A DNA stretch of 64,000 nucleotides, taken from the NCBI RefSeq assembly GCF_026723825.1, contig NZ_CP113519.1, positions 4,588,001 through 4,652,000 on the forward strand, read 5' to 3'. The notes under the pieces are model-generated. The model was not told where the DNA came from. It ran no database searches and worked only from the letters and a program-made list of their open reading frames with translations. Origin of the DNA: Pseudomonas sp. GOM7 (GTDB lineage Bacteria > Pseudomonadota > Gammaproteobacteria > Pseudomonadales > Pseudomonadaceae). A program made the position numbers and the translations under genes. The stretch's first letter is position 1. Each line of letters opens with the position of its first letter. Shown piece after piece: positions 27,601-36,399 of the stretch.

Positions 27601-30600
27601 TGGCGCTCACCGGCGCGGCCACCATCGACAACGCCATCGTCCTCGGCGGCAACGCCACGGTCACGGCAGCGGCCAACGCCACCCTGTCCGGCGTGGTCAG
27701 CGGTGCCTATACCCTGACCAAGGCGGGCGCCTCGACCCTGACCCTGTCCGGCACCAACACATACGGCGCCACTACCGTCAGCGCCGGCACCCTGAGCGTG
27801 GCTAGCGACGCCAACCTGGGCAACGGCACGCTGACTCTGGCGGCTGGCAGCACCCTGGCCACCAGCAACGCCACCACCATCGACAACGCCATTGCCCTGA
27901 GCGGCAACGCCACGGTCAATACTGGCGCAGACACCACGCTCTCCGGCGTGATCAGCGGCAGCAACAACCTGACCAAGACCGGCGCCGCGACCCTGACCCT
28001 GAGCGGCAGCAACAGCTACAACGGCAGCACCAACGTCAATGCCGGCACCCTGAGCGTCGCCGGTGACGGCAACCTCGGCGCCGGCAGCCTCAACCTGGCC
28101 AATGGCACCACCCTGCTGATCACGGGCAACACCACCATCGACAATGCCCTGGCATTGACCGGCGTGGCCACCATCAATGCTGGCGCCGCCGCGACGCTCT
28201 CCGGGGTAATCAGCGGCAGCGGCGGCCTGACCAAGACGGGCAGCGGCAGCCTGAGTCTCTCGGCCAGCAATACCAACACCGGCAGTACCACAGTTTCCGC
28301 CGGTACTCTGCTGGTCGACGGCAGCACCAGTAGCGCCACCACCGTGGCCAATGGCGCCACCCTGGCTGGCGGCGGCACCCTGGGTGGCGACGTCACCGTG
28401 CAGAACGGTGGCACCCTCTCCCCAGGCAACGGCGGCGCCGGCACCCTGACCGTGAATGGCAACCTGACCCTGGATGCAGGCAGCACCCTGGCACTGGATA
28501 TCAATGGCACCAGTGCGGGCAGCGGCTACGATCAGATCGTGGTCAATGGCAACGTCGACGTTTCCGGCGCGACGCTGTCGGTCACCCACGGTTATGCGGC
28601 CGGCAATGGCGAGATCTATGAGGTCATCCTCAATGATGCCGCCGATGCCATCGTCGGCACCTTCAGTGGCCTCAGCGAGGGTGGCACCTTCAACGCGGCG
28701 GGCAATGGCACCCAATTGACCACCAGCTATGCCGGCGGCACTGGCACCAATGACCTGACCCTGACCGCCCCCACCGCGCCGACGGTCACCAACGTCTCGT
28801 CCAGCACGGCCAACGGTACCTACAAGATCGGCGACACGATAGTCGTCACCGTCCAGTTCAGCAGCACCGTGAACGTCACTGGCACCCCGACCCTGACCCT
28901 GGAAACCGGCACCACCGATCGCGTACTCAACTACCTCTCCGGCTCGGGCAGCGACACCCTGAGTTTCAGCTACACCATACAAGCCGGTGACAGCTCCGCC
29001 GACCTCGACTACGCCTCCACTTCGGCCCTGAGCCTAAACGGCGGCAGCATTCAGGACGGCACCAGCCAGGCCGCCCTCCTCACCCTGCCAACACCCGGCG
29101 CTGCCGGTTCCCTGGGCGCCAACAAGGCCCTGGTGGTGGACGGCGTGCGCCCGGCCGCCAGCAGCATCACCCTCAGCGATACAGCCCTGCGCATCGGCGA
29201 GACCGCCACCGTCACCGTGACCTTCAACGAGGCCGTGCAGGGTCTGGACATCGCTGACTTCAGCGTGGCCAACGGCAGCCTCAGCGGCCTCAGCAGCAGC
29301 GATGGCGGCCTGACCTGGACCGCCACCTTCACGCCCAGCAGCAACATCACCGATGCCAGCAACATCATCACCCTCGACAACAGCGGCGTGATGGACCTTG
29401 CCGGCAACATCGGCAGCGGCAGCACCGACTCGGCCAACTACGCCATCGACACCCAGCGCCCGACCGCCAGTATCCTGGTCGCCGACAGTGCGCTGAAGGC
29501 AGGCCAGAGCACCACGGTCACCATCACCTTCAGCGAAGCGGTCACCGGACTGACCACGGGTGACTTCAGCGTGGCCAACGGCACCCTCAGCAATCTGTCC
29601 ACCTCGGACAACATCACCTATACCGCCACCCTGACGCCCAGCGCCAATGTCACCGACAGCAGCAACCTGATCACCCTGGACAATACCGGCATAACCGACC
29701 TGGCCGGCAACACCGGCACGGGCAGCACCGATTCGGGCAACTACGCCATCGACACCCAGCGACCCACCGCCACCATCGTGGTCGCCGATACTGCGCTGAA
29801 GGCCGGGCAGAGCACCACGGTCACGGTTACCTTCAGCGAGGCGGTGACCGGCCTGACCACGGGTGACTTCAGCGTGGCCAACGGCGCGCTCAGCAACCTC
29901 AGCTCCAGCGACGGCGGCATCACCTGGACAGCGACCCTGACGCCGAACGCCAACGTCACCGACACGACCAACCTGATCACCCTGGACAACACCGGCTACA
30001 CCGATGCCGCCGGCAATACCGGCACCGGCACCACCGACTCCAACAACTACGCCATCGATAGCCGTTCCCCAGCAGTCACCTCCGTCAATGTCCCCACCAA
30101 CGGCACCTATGTAAACGGGGACACCCTTGATTTCACGGTGAACTTCGATGAAGCAGTGACCGTCGATACCAGCGCTGGCACCCCACGCCTGGCGATCACA
30201 CTGGATACTGGCGGTACCGTCTACGCCAATTACCTCAGTGGTTCGGGCAGCACTGCGCTGGTGTTCCGCCTGACGATCGGTAACGGTCAGCAGGATACCA
30301 ATGGCATCACTATTGGCACCGGGCTCCAAGCCAACGGCGCCACGCTGCGTGACGGTGCCGGCAACAATGCGCAAACGGCACTGAATAATATCGACGCCAC
30401 CAGCGGGGTTCTGGTAGATGCCGCTCCGCCCCAAGTCGCCTCAATCGTCATCGACGGTTCCTCACCGACCACTAGCAGCAGCCTGAGCTTCACCATTACC
30501 TTCACGGAAGACGTCAGTGGCGTCGCACTCAACAATTTCTCCCTGGTCAGCAGTGGCAGCGCAAGCGGCGTCTTGCAATCATTGCAACAGGTAGATGCCC

Positions 30601-31280
30601 GCACCTACCGCGTCACGGTAGGCGGAGTGACCGGACAAGGCACCTTGGGGCTATCCATTTCAGCCGCTGCCAACCTGATTACCGATGCCATCGGCAACGC
30701 TTTGGTAAGCGACTTCGCCATACCGGGCTTCCTAATCGGCGGCTTGAACGATGGTGACCCCGAGTTCCGTAGCAACCCAGGGGACAACATCCTGCCTACG
30801 GAGCCCGGTTCGCAGCCCGATACGGTTCTACCGCCAGCCCCGGCTCCGATCATCGCCTCGCCACTGTTACCACCGCCCTTGTTCGATCTACCGACCCTGG
30901 GCAGCGGTATTCCTACCCTCGGCAACATCTTCATCAACAATGGTGCTCTGGCGCCCAGCTACATTGCCCAGGTCTTCTCCAGCAGTGACAGCGGGAGCAG
31001 CAATGGCAGCGCCGTGGGCTTCCTCGGATTTGGCGGTGGCGATGCCAGCGTATTCGGCAGTAGCAGTTTCTCCGGCCTGTTCAGCAAGGAGGTGCCCCAG
31101 CAATCGGGAGATATCCAGCTACGCTGGGGCGGCAGCCTTGGCGGCAATGACCTCGGAGCGGTGACCGGGGCACCGACATTGGGCCAGCAGTTGCAAGAGA
31201 TAGGCGCAAGCGAACAACGCCAGATAAGAGACCTCGCCTGGGCGCTGGGGCAGTTGTCCGCGCAAATGCCACAGGCCTGA
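24624..31280 (+). CDS. giant DUF4347 surface protein with beta-strand and Ig-like repeats
   Basis: A 2,218-residue protein. Near the start is LEARMMFDGA (27-36), a motif typical of this exported class. A DUF4347 domain follows (about 78-235) with IHIFSHG (His135) and LLYGCDIG (Cys178). Next are autotransporter-associated beta-strand repeats (about 650-1270), including four 84-86-residue units. Three Ig-like units of about 100 residues (about 1510-1810) follow, then a Pro-rich and Gly/Ser-rich C-terminal region. There is no classical signal peptide, no RTX nonapeptides and no autotransporter barrel. I chose ATG 24624 because GGGAGG is well placed; an upstream GTG at 24600 is possible. The tolC-like gene follows at once, so an adhesin or self-assembling fibre exported by the neighbouring system is likely. 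Confidence 0.85.
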   Translation: MFRNLPKVSTRSKPQTDSLHAPLAISLEARMMFDGAVAATVAETTASQPTDTPDAASSPDASHDTLAAASESATADQRQDLVFIDGKVADKEQLIASLRPGVEVVVLDGNRDGLQQIADYLQGRQDIDAIHIFSHGEQGLLKLGSATLDNQNVASRSTELAAIGASLSSDGDILLYGCDIGRSDSGAALVEQLATLTQADIAASSDRTGAAAMGGDWELERQSGEIAAHDVLDMAQLANYDNLLALPSATQSFGDTYWNNNTGGNTVDGFNITESTGATRASSPDSIYFNTSPQMDGDGNYYYELTWTADNVDLGTFDLDGMVIQSFGGEYRLDFSATSGGIAVDDSFTYSGAQGPLTIDLNASKYNDISSFTLRVTNLVGASSVANMDLQQLILADLKGANSAPTIGNLNGDSVAWNGAGNTVHLDLGSNASLTDTELGALNGGNGNWSGASLVIQRNGTAVASDILGFDTDGALFTVSNGNLQANGQTFATFTNSNGVLTVNFTSSGTNATTALVNDVAQRITYRNDTPAGDATIRFTLNDGAGGSASATTTVTSDTIYVTNNTDTATINVSNGVSFSEAVAIAAADNTGSQTIVFDSSLAGQTLNLNAVSINESLTFDLDQVSGLTLTGGTITLGGGTTQTFSNGSGDTASIISVVAGSGALTKAGAGNLTLSGAANSFSGATNIAAGTLTVANGNAIADNSSVSIAAGATLALNSNETIGNLSGAGAINLGSSTLTTTQTADTTFSGNISGNGGLSVNQTGSASHALTLSGNNSYSGSTTLLNYGWLKLDGDASVSSNSAVRVNGNSVLTLLSDQTIGSLASNNANASIQLGSHTLTSGGDNTSTSVSGIISGSGSLIKQGNGVLTLAGSNSYSGTTTVSAGTLSIAGDGNLGTGGLTLAGSTLAITGATTIDNAIALTGNSTIDNSNAVTNSGAISGAYDLTKTGVGTLTLSANNSYGATFVNAGTLSVSSDGNLGSGTVNLAAGTTLALTGAATIDNAIVLGGNATVTAAANATLSGVVSGAYTLTKAGASTLTLSGTNTYGATTVSAGTLSVASDANLGNGTLTLAAGSTLATSNATTIDNAIALSGNATVNTGADTTLSGVISGSNNLTKTGAATLTLSGSNSYNGSTNVNAGTLSVAGDGNLGAGSLNLANGTTLLITGNTTIDNALALTGVATINAGAAATLSGVISGSGGLTKTGSGSLSLSASNTNTGSTTVSAGTLLVDGSTSSATTVANGATLAGGGTLGGDVTVQNGGTLSPGNGGAGTLTVNGNLTLDAGSTLALDINGTSAGSGYDQIVVNGNVDVSGATLSVTHGYAAGNGEIYEVILNDAADAIVGTFSGLSEGGTFNAAGNGTQLTTSYAGGTGTNDLTLTAPTAPTVTNVSSSTANGTYKIGDTIVVTVQFSSTVNVTGTPTLTLETGTTDRVLNYLSGSGSDTLSFSYTIQAGDSSADLDYASTSALSLNGGSIQDGTSQAALLTLPTPGAAGSLGANKALVVDGVRPAASSITLSDTALRIGETATVTVTFNEAVQGLDIADFSVANGSLSGLSSSDGGLTWTATFTPSSNITDASNIITLDNSGVMDLAGNIGSGSTDSANYAIDTQRPTASILVADSALKAGQSTTVTITFSEAVTGLTTGDFSVANGTLSNLSTSDNITYTATLTPSANVTDSSNLITLDNTGITDLAGNTGTGSTDSGNYAIDTQRPTATIVVADTALKAGQSTTVTVTFSEAVTGLTTGDFSVANGALSNLSSSDGGITWTATLTPNANVTDTTNLITLDNTGYTDAAGNTGTGTTDSNNYAIDSRSPAVTSVNVPTNGTYVNGDTLDFTVNFDEAVTVDTSAGTPRLAITLDTGGTVYANYLSGSGSTALVFRLTIGNGQQDTNGITIGTGLQANGATLRDGAGNNAQTALNNIDATSGVLVDAAPPQVASIVIDGSSPTTSSSLSFTITFTEDVSGVALNNFSLVSSGSASGVLQSLQQVDARTYRVTVGGVTGQGTLGLSISAAANLITDAIGNALVSDFAIPGFLIGGLNDGDPEFRSNPGDNILPTEPGSQPDTVLPPAPAPIIASPLLPPPLFDLPTLGSGIPTLGNIFINNGALAPSYIAQVFSSSDSGSSNGSAVGFLGFGGGDASVFGSSSFSGLFSKEVPQQSGDIQLRWGGSLGGNDLGAVTGAPTLGQQLQEIGASEQRQIRDLAWALGQLSAQMPQA
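27174..28290 (+). repeat. array of about 255-bp coding repeats (beta-strand repeat type)
   Basis: A composite unit of 252-258 bp recurs four times; equivalent positions are 27303, 27555, 27810 and 28068. Each encodes a pattern such as GVISG-x-LTKTGAGTLTLSG-NSY-x-GTLSVAGDGNLG. The periodicity and sequence match autotransporter-associated beta-strand repeats, although the protein has no barrel domain. Units are similar enough to recombine. Confidence 0.75.
29145..30060 (+). repeat. three tandem Ig-like coding repeats of about 300 bp
   Basis: Three adjacent units (near 29145-29450, 29450-29750 and 29750-30060) encode AG-STTVTVTFSEAVTGLTTGDFSVANG-like Ig domains and end with NYAIDTQRPTA-type linkers. 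Units two and three share long nearly identical DNA stretches, which points to recent duplication and allows length variation. Confidence 0.8.
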
Positions 31281-31333
31281 TCGGCGAAACCTATAAGAAT
31301 CGAATGAACACCGTACTAGGGGGCAGTTCAAGG

Positions 31334-32818
31334 ATGGGTAACACGAAAACATTGTTCACGATCAGCTTGTTGACGCTGGCCATCAGCGGCTGTGCCGTCA
31401 CCAGCAAGCCGATTGACCGCAGCGTCAGTGAACAAAGGGCACAACAGGATCTGGCGGTCATGTTCAAGGATCAGGAGCCGCTCAATGGCCCGCTGACCTT
31501 GCATGAGGCCATGGCTCGTGCGGTGAAGTACAACCTCGAGGCGCGCCTGAAGGTCATGGAGGAGGCCATGGCGCAGCGCCAGGTCGACCTGGCCACCTTC
31601 GACATGCTGCCACGCATGGCGTTGTCGGCTGGCTACGCCGGGCGTAGCAACATGAGTGCTTCCAGCAGCGAGAGCATCCGCACCGGCACCCAATCGCTGG
31701 AGCCCTCCACCTCGCAGGATCGCGACCGCGACGTCGCCGACCTGACCATGGTGTGGAACGTGCTCGACTTCGGCGTCAGCTACGTCAGCGCCAAGCAACA
31801 GGGCGACCAGCGCCTGATCGTGCAGGAACGTCGGCGCAAGGTGCTGCACACCATCATTCAGGATGTGCGTTCGGCCTATTGGCGCGCAATGGCAGCCGAC
31901 CGCCTGCTCACCCAGATCGACAGCCTGATGAACCGGGTCGCCCAGGCCCGTGACAACAGCCAGCGCCTCAGCGAACAGCGCATCGGCGACCCGATCCAGG
32001 CCCTGAGCTACCAGCGCGCCCTGATCGAAGCCACCCGCCAACTGGAAGAACAACGCCGCGCGTTGTCCCTGGCCAAGACCGAACTGGCGACCTTGATCAA
32101 CCTGCCCCTGGGCACCGACGTCGAACTGGCGCCCGATGCCGGCTATCAGATGCCGGAGCTCAAGGTCGAACTCAGCCAGCTCGAACAGGAAGCCCTGGCC
32201 AGCCGTCCGGAACTGCGCGAGCAGGATTATCAGGCACGCATCAGCGCCGCCGAAACCCGCAAGGCCATGCTGCGCCTGCTGCCTGGCCTGGAGTTCTCGG
32301 CTGGCGGTCATTACGACAGCAACTCCTTCCTGGTCAATCAGAGCTGGGCCGACTACGGCGTGAAGGTCACCTGGAACCTGTTCAACGTGCTTTCCGCGCC
32401 AGCGGCCATCGACGTGGCCAAGGCCGGCCAGGAAGTCGCCGACGCGCGCCGCCAGGCGATGTCGATGGCGATTCTGGCGCAACTGCACGTGGCCAATGCC
32501 AACTTCCGCGAAGCTCAGCGCCAGTTCCAGACCAGCCAGCAACTGGCAGGCCTGGATAGCCAGATCGTCGAGCAGTTGCGTAACCGCTACCAGGCCCAGG
32601 GCATCGGTGAACTGGAGTTGATCCAGGGCGAGTTGAACACCCTGCAGGCCGACCTGCGGCGCGACCTGGCCTATGCCGAGCTGCGCAACAGCTATGGCCA
32701 GTTGTTCGCCAGCGTGGGCTTCGACCCGTTGCCGGAGAGCATCGCCTCCGACAGCATCGAGGACATCGCCGCCGCGCTGGCCAGCCGCGAAGCGCAATGG
32801 CAGTCAGGGCAGATGTAA
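31334..32818 (+). CDS. TolC-like outer-membrane efflux lipoprotein
   Basis: A 494-residue TolC/CusC-type outer-membrane channel. The N-terminus has a lipoprotein signal with lipobox LAISGC (Cys20), which is why I start at 31334 rather than at the ATG at 31304. The body shows the two long coiled-coil halves with TolC-type TLHEAMARAVKYN and ELATLINLPLGTDVELAP. It lies 53 bases after the giant protein and ends at a strong hairpin. It probably forms the outer-membrane exit for the export system of the upstream adaptors; no pump ATPase is encoded in the window. Confidence 0.85.
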   Translation: MGNTKTLFTISLLTLAISGCAVTSKPIDRSVSEQRAQQDLAVMFKDQEPLNGPLTLHEAMARAVKYNLEARLKVMEEAMAQRQVDLATFDMLPRMALSAGYAGRSNMSASSSESIRTGTQSLEPSTSQDRDRDVADLTMVWNVLDFGVSYVSAKQQGDQRLIVQERRRKVLHTIIQDVRSAYWRAMAADRLLTQIDSLMNRVAQARDNSQRLSEQRIGDPIQALSYQRALIEATRQLEEQRRALSLAKTELATLINLPLGTDVELAPDAGYQMPELKVELSQLEQEALASRPELREQDYQARISAAETRKAMLRLLPGLEFSAGGHYDSNSFLVNQSWADYGVKVTWNLFNVLSAPAAIDVAKAGQEVADARRQAMSMAILAQLHVANANFREAQRQFQTSQQLAGLDSQIVEQLRNRYQAQGIGELELIQGELNTLQADLRRDLAYAELRNSYGQLFASVGFDPLPESIASDSIEDIAAALASREAQWQSGQM

Positions 32819-32826
32819 TCTCGACA

Positions 32827-32868
32827 GGCGTGTCTGTCGGTCACTGAGGCCGACAGACACGCCCAGCT
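32827..32868. terminator. strong bidirectional terminator hairpin
   Basis: GGCGTGTCTGTCGG (32827-32840) and CCGACAGACACGCC (32850-32863) form a perfect 14-bp stem between the convergent stops of the TolC-like gene and ygiQ. Confidence 0.8.
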
Positions 32869-32875
32869 TTGCCCC

Positions 32876-35170
32876 TCAGCGCGGCGCTACCGGGCGTGAT
32901 TTCTTCTTCCCGCCTGTGCCCTTGCCGCTGCCCTTCTTCTGTTCCTGCAACTTGGCGAAGGCCGCGGCCTTGGCCTGTTCACGCTTGTCCCAGGGCTTGC
33001 TGCCATCACTGGCGCGCGGCGGCAGGCCATTGTGCTGGGTGAGCAACTTGCCACCACCGCCTACCTTCTTGCTGCCGGCCGGCGTGGAGTTCTTGCGCCG
33101 CGCGCTCTGGTACTCGTCGGTCTGCGGCTGGTAGGTGGGGATCAGGTGGTGCTTGCCGTTGCCGATCAGATCGCTACGGCCCATGCGCTCCAGCGCCTCG
33201 CGCAGCATCGGCCAGCCCTTCGGGTCGTGGTAGCGCAGGAAGGCCTTGTGCAGGCGGCGCTGCTGCTCACTCTTGACGATGGTCACGCCGTCGCTCTTGT
33301 AGGTGACCTTGCGCAGTGGGTTCTTGCCCGAGTGGTACATGGCGGTGGCGGTAGCCATCGGTGACGGGTAGAAGGCCTGCACCTGGTCGGCACGGAAGCC
33401 GTTGCGCTTGAGCCACAGGGCAAGGTTCATCATGTCTTCGTCCGTGGTGCCGGGATGCGCAGCGATGAAGTAGGGGATCAGGTACTGTTCCTTGCCCGCT
33501 TCCTTCGAGTACTTCTCGAACATCTGCTTGAAGCGGTCATAGCTGCCAATGCCCGGCTTCATCATCTTGTCCAGCGGGCCACGCTCGGTGTGCTCCGGGG
33601 CGATCTTGAGGTAACCGCCGACGTGGTGAGTGACCAGCTCCTTGACGTATTCCGGCGACTCCACGGCCAGGTCGTAGCGCAGACCGGAGGCGATCAGGAT
33701 CTTCTTCACACCGGGTAGTGCGCGCGCCTTGCGGTACAGCTCGATCAGGGACGAGTGATCGGTGTTGAGGTTCTCGCAGATGCCGGGGAACACGCAGGAC
33801 GGCTTGCGGCAGTGACGCTCGATTTCCGGATCCTTGCAGGCGATGCGATACATGTTGGCGGTCGGCCCTCCGAGATCGGAGACCACGCCGGTGAAGCCTG
33901 GCACCTTGTCGCGCATCTCCTCGATCTCGCGGATGATCGACTCGTGCGAACGGTTCTGGATGATGCGGCCTTCGTGCTCGGTGATCGAACAGAAGGTGCA
34001 GCCGCCGAAGCAGCCACGCATGATGTTCACCGAGAAACGGATCATCTCGTAGGCCGGGATCTTCTCCTTGCCATAGGCCGGGTGCGGCACCCGTGCGTAG
34101 GGCATGCCGAACACGTAGTCCATTTCCTCGGTGGTCATGGGAATGGGTGGCGGGTTCAGCCAGATGTCCATGTCACCGTGCTTCTGCACCAGCGCGCGGG
34201 CGTTGCCCGGGTTGGTTTCCAGGTGCAGCACGCGGTTGGCGTGCGCATAGAGCACCGGGTCGTTGCGCACCTTCTCGAAGGACGGCAGGCGGATCACCGT
34301 CTTGTCACGGGTCATGCGCGGGCTTTCGAGTATCTGCACGACCTTGGCTTCGTTGGGGTCTTCGACCTCGCCCTTGGCCTGCTCGATGGCGCAGGCCTCG
34401 GTGTCCTGGGTATTGACGTAGGGGTTGATGATCTTGTCGACGCGGCCGGGGCGGTCGATACGGGTGGAATCCACCTCGAACCAACCCGCTGGCGTATCGC
34501 GACGAATGAAAGCGGTGCCGCGCACATCGGTGATGGCCTCGACCTGCTCGCCCCGCGACAGGCGCTGGGCGATCTCCACCACAGCGCGCTCGGCGTTGCC
34601 GTAGAGCAGGATGTCAGCGGTGGCGTCCATCAGGATCGAGCGGCGCACCTTGTCCTGCCAGTAATCGTAATGAGCGATCCGACGCAGCGACGCCTCGATG
34701 CCGCCGAGCACCACCGGCACGTGGCTGTAGGCCTCCTTGCAGCGCTGGCTGTAGACCAGGCTGGCACGATCCGGGCGCTTGCCGGCGAGGCCACCTGGGG
34801 TATAGGCGTCGTCGCTGCGAATCTTCTTGTCCGCGGTGTAACGGTTGATCATCGAGTCCATGTTGCCCGCTGCGACACCGAAGAACAGGTTCGGCTCGCC
34901 GAGCTTCATGAAGTCGTCTTTGCTACGCCAGTCCGGCTGGCTGATGATGCCGACGCGAAAGCCCTGGGCCTCGAGCAGACGGCCGATGATGGCCATGCCG
35001 AACGACGGATGATCCACATAGGCATCACCGGTGACGATGATGATGTCGCAACTGTCCCAGCCGAGCTGATCCATCTCTTCCCGGCTCATCGGCAGGAAGG
35101 GTGCGGGCCCGAAACATTCGGCCCAGTACTTGGGATAGTCGAACAGGGGCTTGGCGGCTTGCATGGACAT
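32876..35170 (-). CDS. ygiQ: YgiQ-family radical SAM protein
   Basis: A 764-residue radical SAM enzyme of the YgiQ family (UPF0313), whose function is unsettled. The 4Fe-4S-binding CX3CX2C motif is present as CFGGCTFC. The C-terminus is Lys/Gly-rich (KKGSGKGTGGKKKSR). I chose ATG 35170, giving MSMQAAKPLFDYPKYW; the ATG two codons later is also possible. In P. aeruginosa ygiQ is PA4928, directly before nicD (PA4929) and alr, so here a five-gene operon has been inserted between ygiQ and nicD relative to that order. Confidence 0.88.
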   Translation of the reverse strand: MSMQAAKPLFDYPKYWAECFGPAPFLPMSREEMDQLGWDSCDIIIVTGDAYVDHPSFGMAIIGRLLEAQGFRVGIISQPDWRSKDDFMKLGEPNLFFGVAAGNMDSMINRYTADKKIRSDDAYTPGGLAGKRPDRASLVYSQRCKEAYSHVPVVLGGIEASLRRIAHYDYWQDKVRRSILMDATADILLYGNAERAVVEIAQRLSRGEQVEAITDVRGTAFIRRDTPAGWFEVDSTRIDRPGRVDKIINPYVNTQDTEACAIEQAKGEVEDPNEAKVVQILESPRMTRDKTVIRLPSFEKVRNDPVLYAHANRVLHLETNPGNARALVQKHGDMDIWLNPPPIPMTTEEMDYVFGMPYARVPHPAYGKEKIPAYEMIRFSVNIMRGCFGGCTFCSITEHEGRIIQNRSHESIIREIEEMRDKVPGFTGVVSDLGGPTANMYRIACKDPEIERHCRKPSCVFPGICENLNTDHSSLIELYRKARALPGVKKILIASGLRYDLAVESPEYVKELVTHHVGGYLKIAPEHTERGPLDKMMKPGIGSYDRFKQMFEKYSKEAGKEQYLIPYFIAAHPGTTDEDMMNLALWLKRNGFRADQVQAFYPSPMATATAMYHSGKNPLRKVTYKSDGVTIVKSEQQRRLHKAFLRYHDPKGWPMLREALERMGRSDLIGNGKHHLIPTYQPQTDEYQSARRKNSTPAGSKKVGGGGKLLTQHNGLPPRASDGSKPWDKREQAKAAAFAKLQEQKKGSGKGTGGKKKSRPVAPR

Positions 35171-35574
35171 GGAGAGAGACCGGCGGTAGCGAACGGGTAG
35201 GAAAAATCGCGGGCGCGAAATGTAGCACAAATTTTAACCAAACCCGAGCCCTCCGCTCGGGCTTTTACCTATCTGTCCCCCTCCGGCAGCCGTCCTCCCC
35301 CATCCAAAAGCGGGTGCGCGCGCCAAGGCGTCGAGCCGTTTGGGTCGTTTGGCAACACGCCGCCCAGGACGGGAAATGGCACAGCGCGCAAGTTTGACGC
35401 TGCCGAACTTTGGATCAATGGCCCCGCCTGGCCATCGACTGAAAACTCCTCCCTCGCGCAGATCTCTCCAATCTCGTTGCGTGGTTGGAGAGGCCCTGAG
35501 AGATGCAGGCCCACCCAGCAGTTAGAGGAAACACCTGCCCAGATAAATGACAACGTCCATTGAGGGACACACCC
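35171..35574. other. intergenic region upstream of ygiQ and of the GH3 operon
   Basis: A 404-base gap between divergent genes, with no coding frame that I trust. A stem CCCGAGC/GCTCGGG with GCTTTT after it lies at 35243-35266. It resembles a terminator on the plus strand but has no gene in front of it, so it may be a leftover from a rearrangement. The opposite-strand promoter of ygiQ and the plus-strand promoter of the GH3 operon must also lie here; I cannot assign -35/-10 boxes. Confidence 0.4.
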
Positions 35575-36399
35575 ATGCTTGTACCTGCCGAAAAACTTAG
35601 CAGCCGCTATGTACCCCTGCAGCGCCTGACTCCTGCCGATACCCAGCAGATGTACGCGGTCTTCTCGCAGTACTACCAGAACACCACGCAGCAGACCTTT
35701 CTCGACGACCTCTCGCGCAAGAGCGGCGTGATCCTCGCACGCACCCGCAAGAGCAAGCGTATCGTCGGCTTTTCGACCCTCACGCACTTCGACATCAACG
35801 TCGGCGGCAAACGCGCCAGGGGGTTGTTCAGCGGTGACACCATAGTCGAGCCGGCGTACTGGGGCTCTCGCTGCCTGCATGTGGCCTTCTACGCGCAACT
35901 GATACGCGCACGCCTGCGTCATCCGCTGACCCCGCTCTACTGGTTGCTGATTTCCAAGGGCTACAAGACCTATCTGCTGCTGACTCGCAACTTCTACGCC
36001 TACTACCCCGACCGCAACACGCCCGACAGCCCGCTGAAGCAGGTGGTCGCGGCCTACAGCCAACAGCTCTTCCCCAAGGCCTTCGACCCACAACGCATGC
36101 TGCTGGACTTTGGCGAGGGCGCACAGCATCTGAAAGAGGAAGTCGCCAGCATTACCCCAGAGCTGTGCGAACAAGACGCCGACATCGCCTACTTCGAGCA
36201 ACGCAACCCGTCCTGGCGGCGCGGCACCGAGCTGCCCTGTGCAGGGGAAGTGTCCTACTCCGCCCTGCTACGCTATTGCTCGCGCCTGGCGCTGAAGCTG
36301 CTGCGCCGCAATCTGAATTGGCGAGCGGCCACAACTGCCGCGCAGCCCTCGGCACAAGCCAGCGTCATCCAGGACGGCTCGGCCGAGCTGAGCCAATGA
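35575..36399 (+). CDS. unknown protein, first gene of the GH3-exporter operon
   Basis: A 274-residue soluble protein of unknown function. I see no signal peptide and no membrane helix. The segment RIVGFSTLTHFDINVGGKRARGLFSGDTIVEPAYWGSRCLH resembles the central beta-strand-turn-helix of acyltransferase (GNAT-like) folds, but key residues are not clear. GAGGG lies before the ATG at 35575. It overlaps the GH3-like gene by 4 bases (ATGA), so the two are translationally coupled and their products likely act together. Confidence 0.7.
   Translation: MLVPAEKLSSRYVPLQRLTPADTQQMYAVFSQYYQNTTQQTFLDDLSRKSGVILARTRKSKRIVGFSTLTHFDINVGGKRARGLFSGDTIVEPAYWGSRCLHVAFYAQLIRARLRHPLTPLYWLLISKGYKTYLLLTRNFYAYYPDRNTPDSPLKQVVAAYSQQLFPKAFDPQRMLLDFGEGAQHLKEEVASITPELCEQDADIAYFEQRNPSWRRGTELPCAGEVSYSALLRYCSRLALKLLRRNLNWRAATTAAQPSAQASVIQDGSAELSQ

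Noticed and set aside
27165..28982. Long open frame on the minus strand opposite the giant protein
   Set aside because: It is a codon-bias shadow of the Gly/Thr/Ala-rich repeats, with no family signature and no ribosome binding site.
18091..32818. Classical type I secretion operon
   Set aside because: No ABC transporter Walker motifs are found in the window, and the substrate has no RTX nonapeptides.
35269..36201. Minus-strand frame opposite the start of the GH3 operon
   Set aside because: It overlaps a gene with a good ribosome binding site and operon coupling, and its translation has no recognisable domain.
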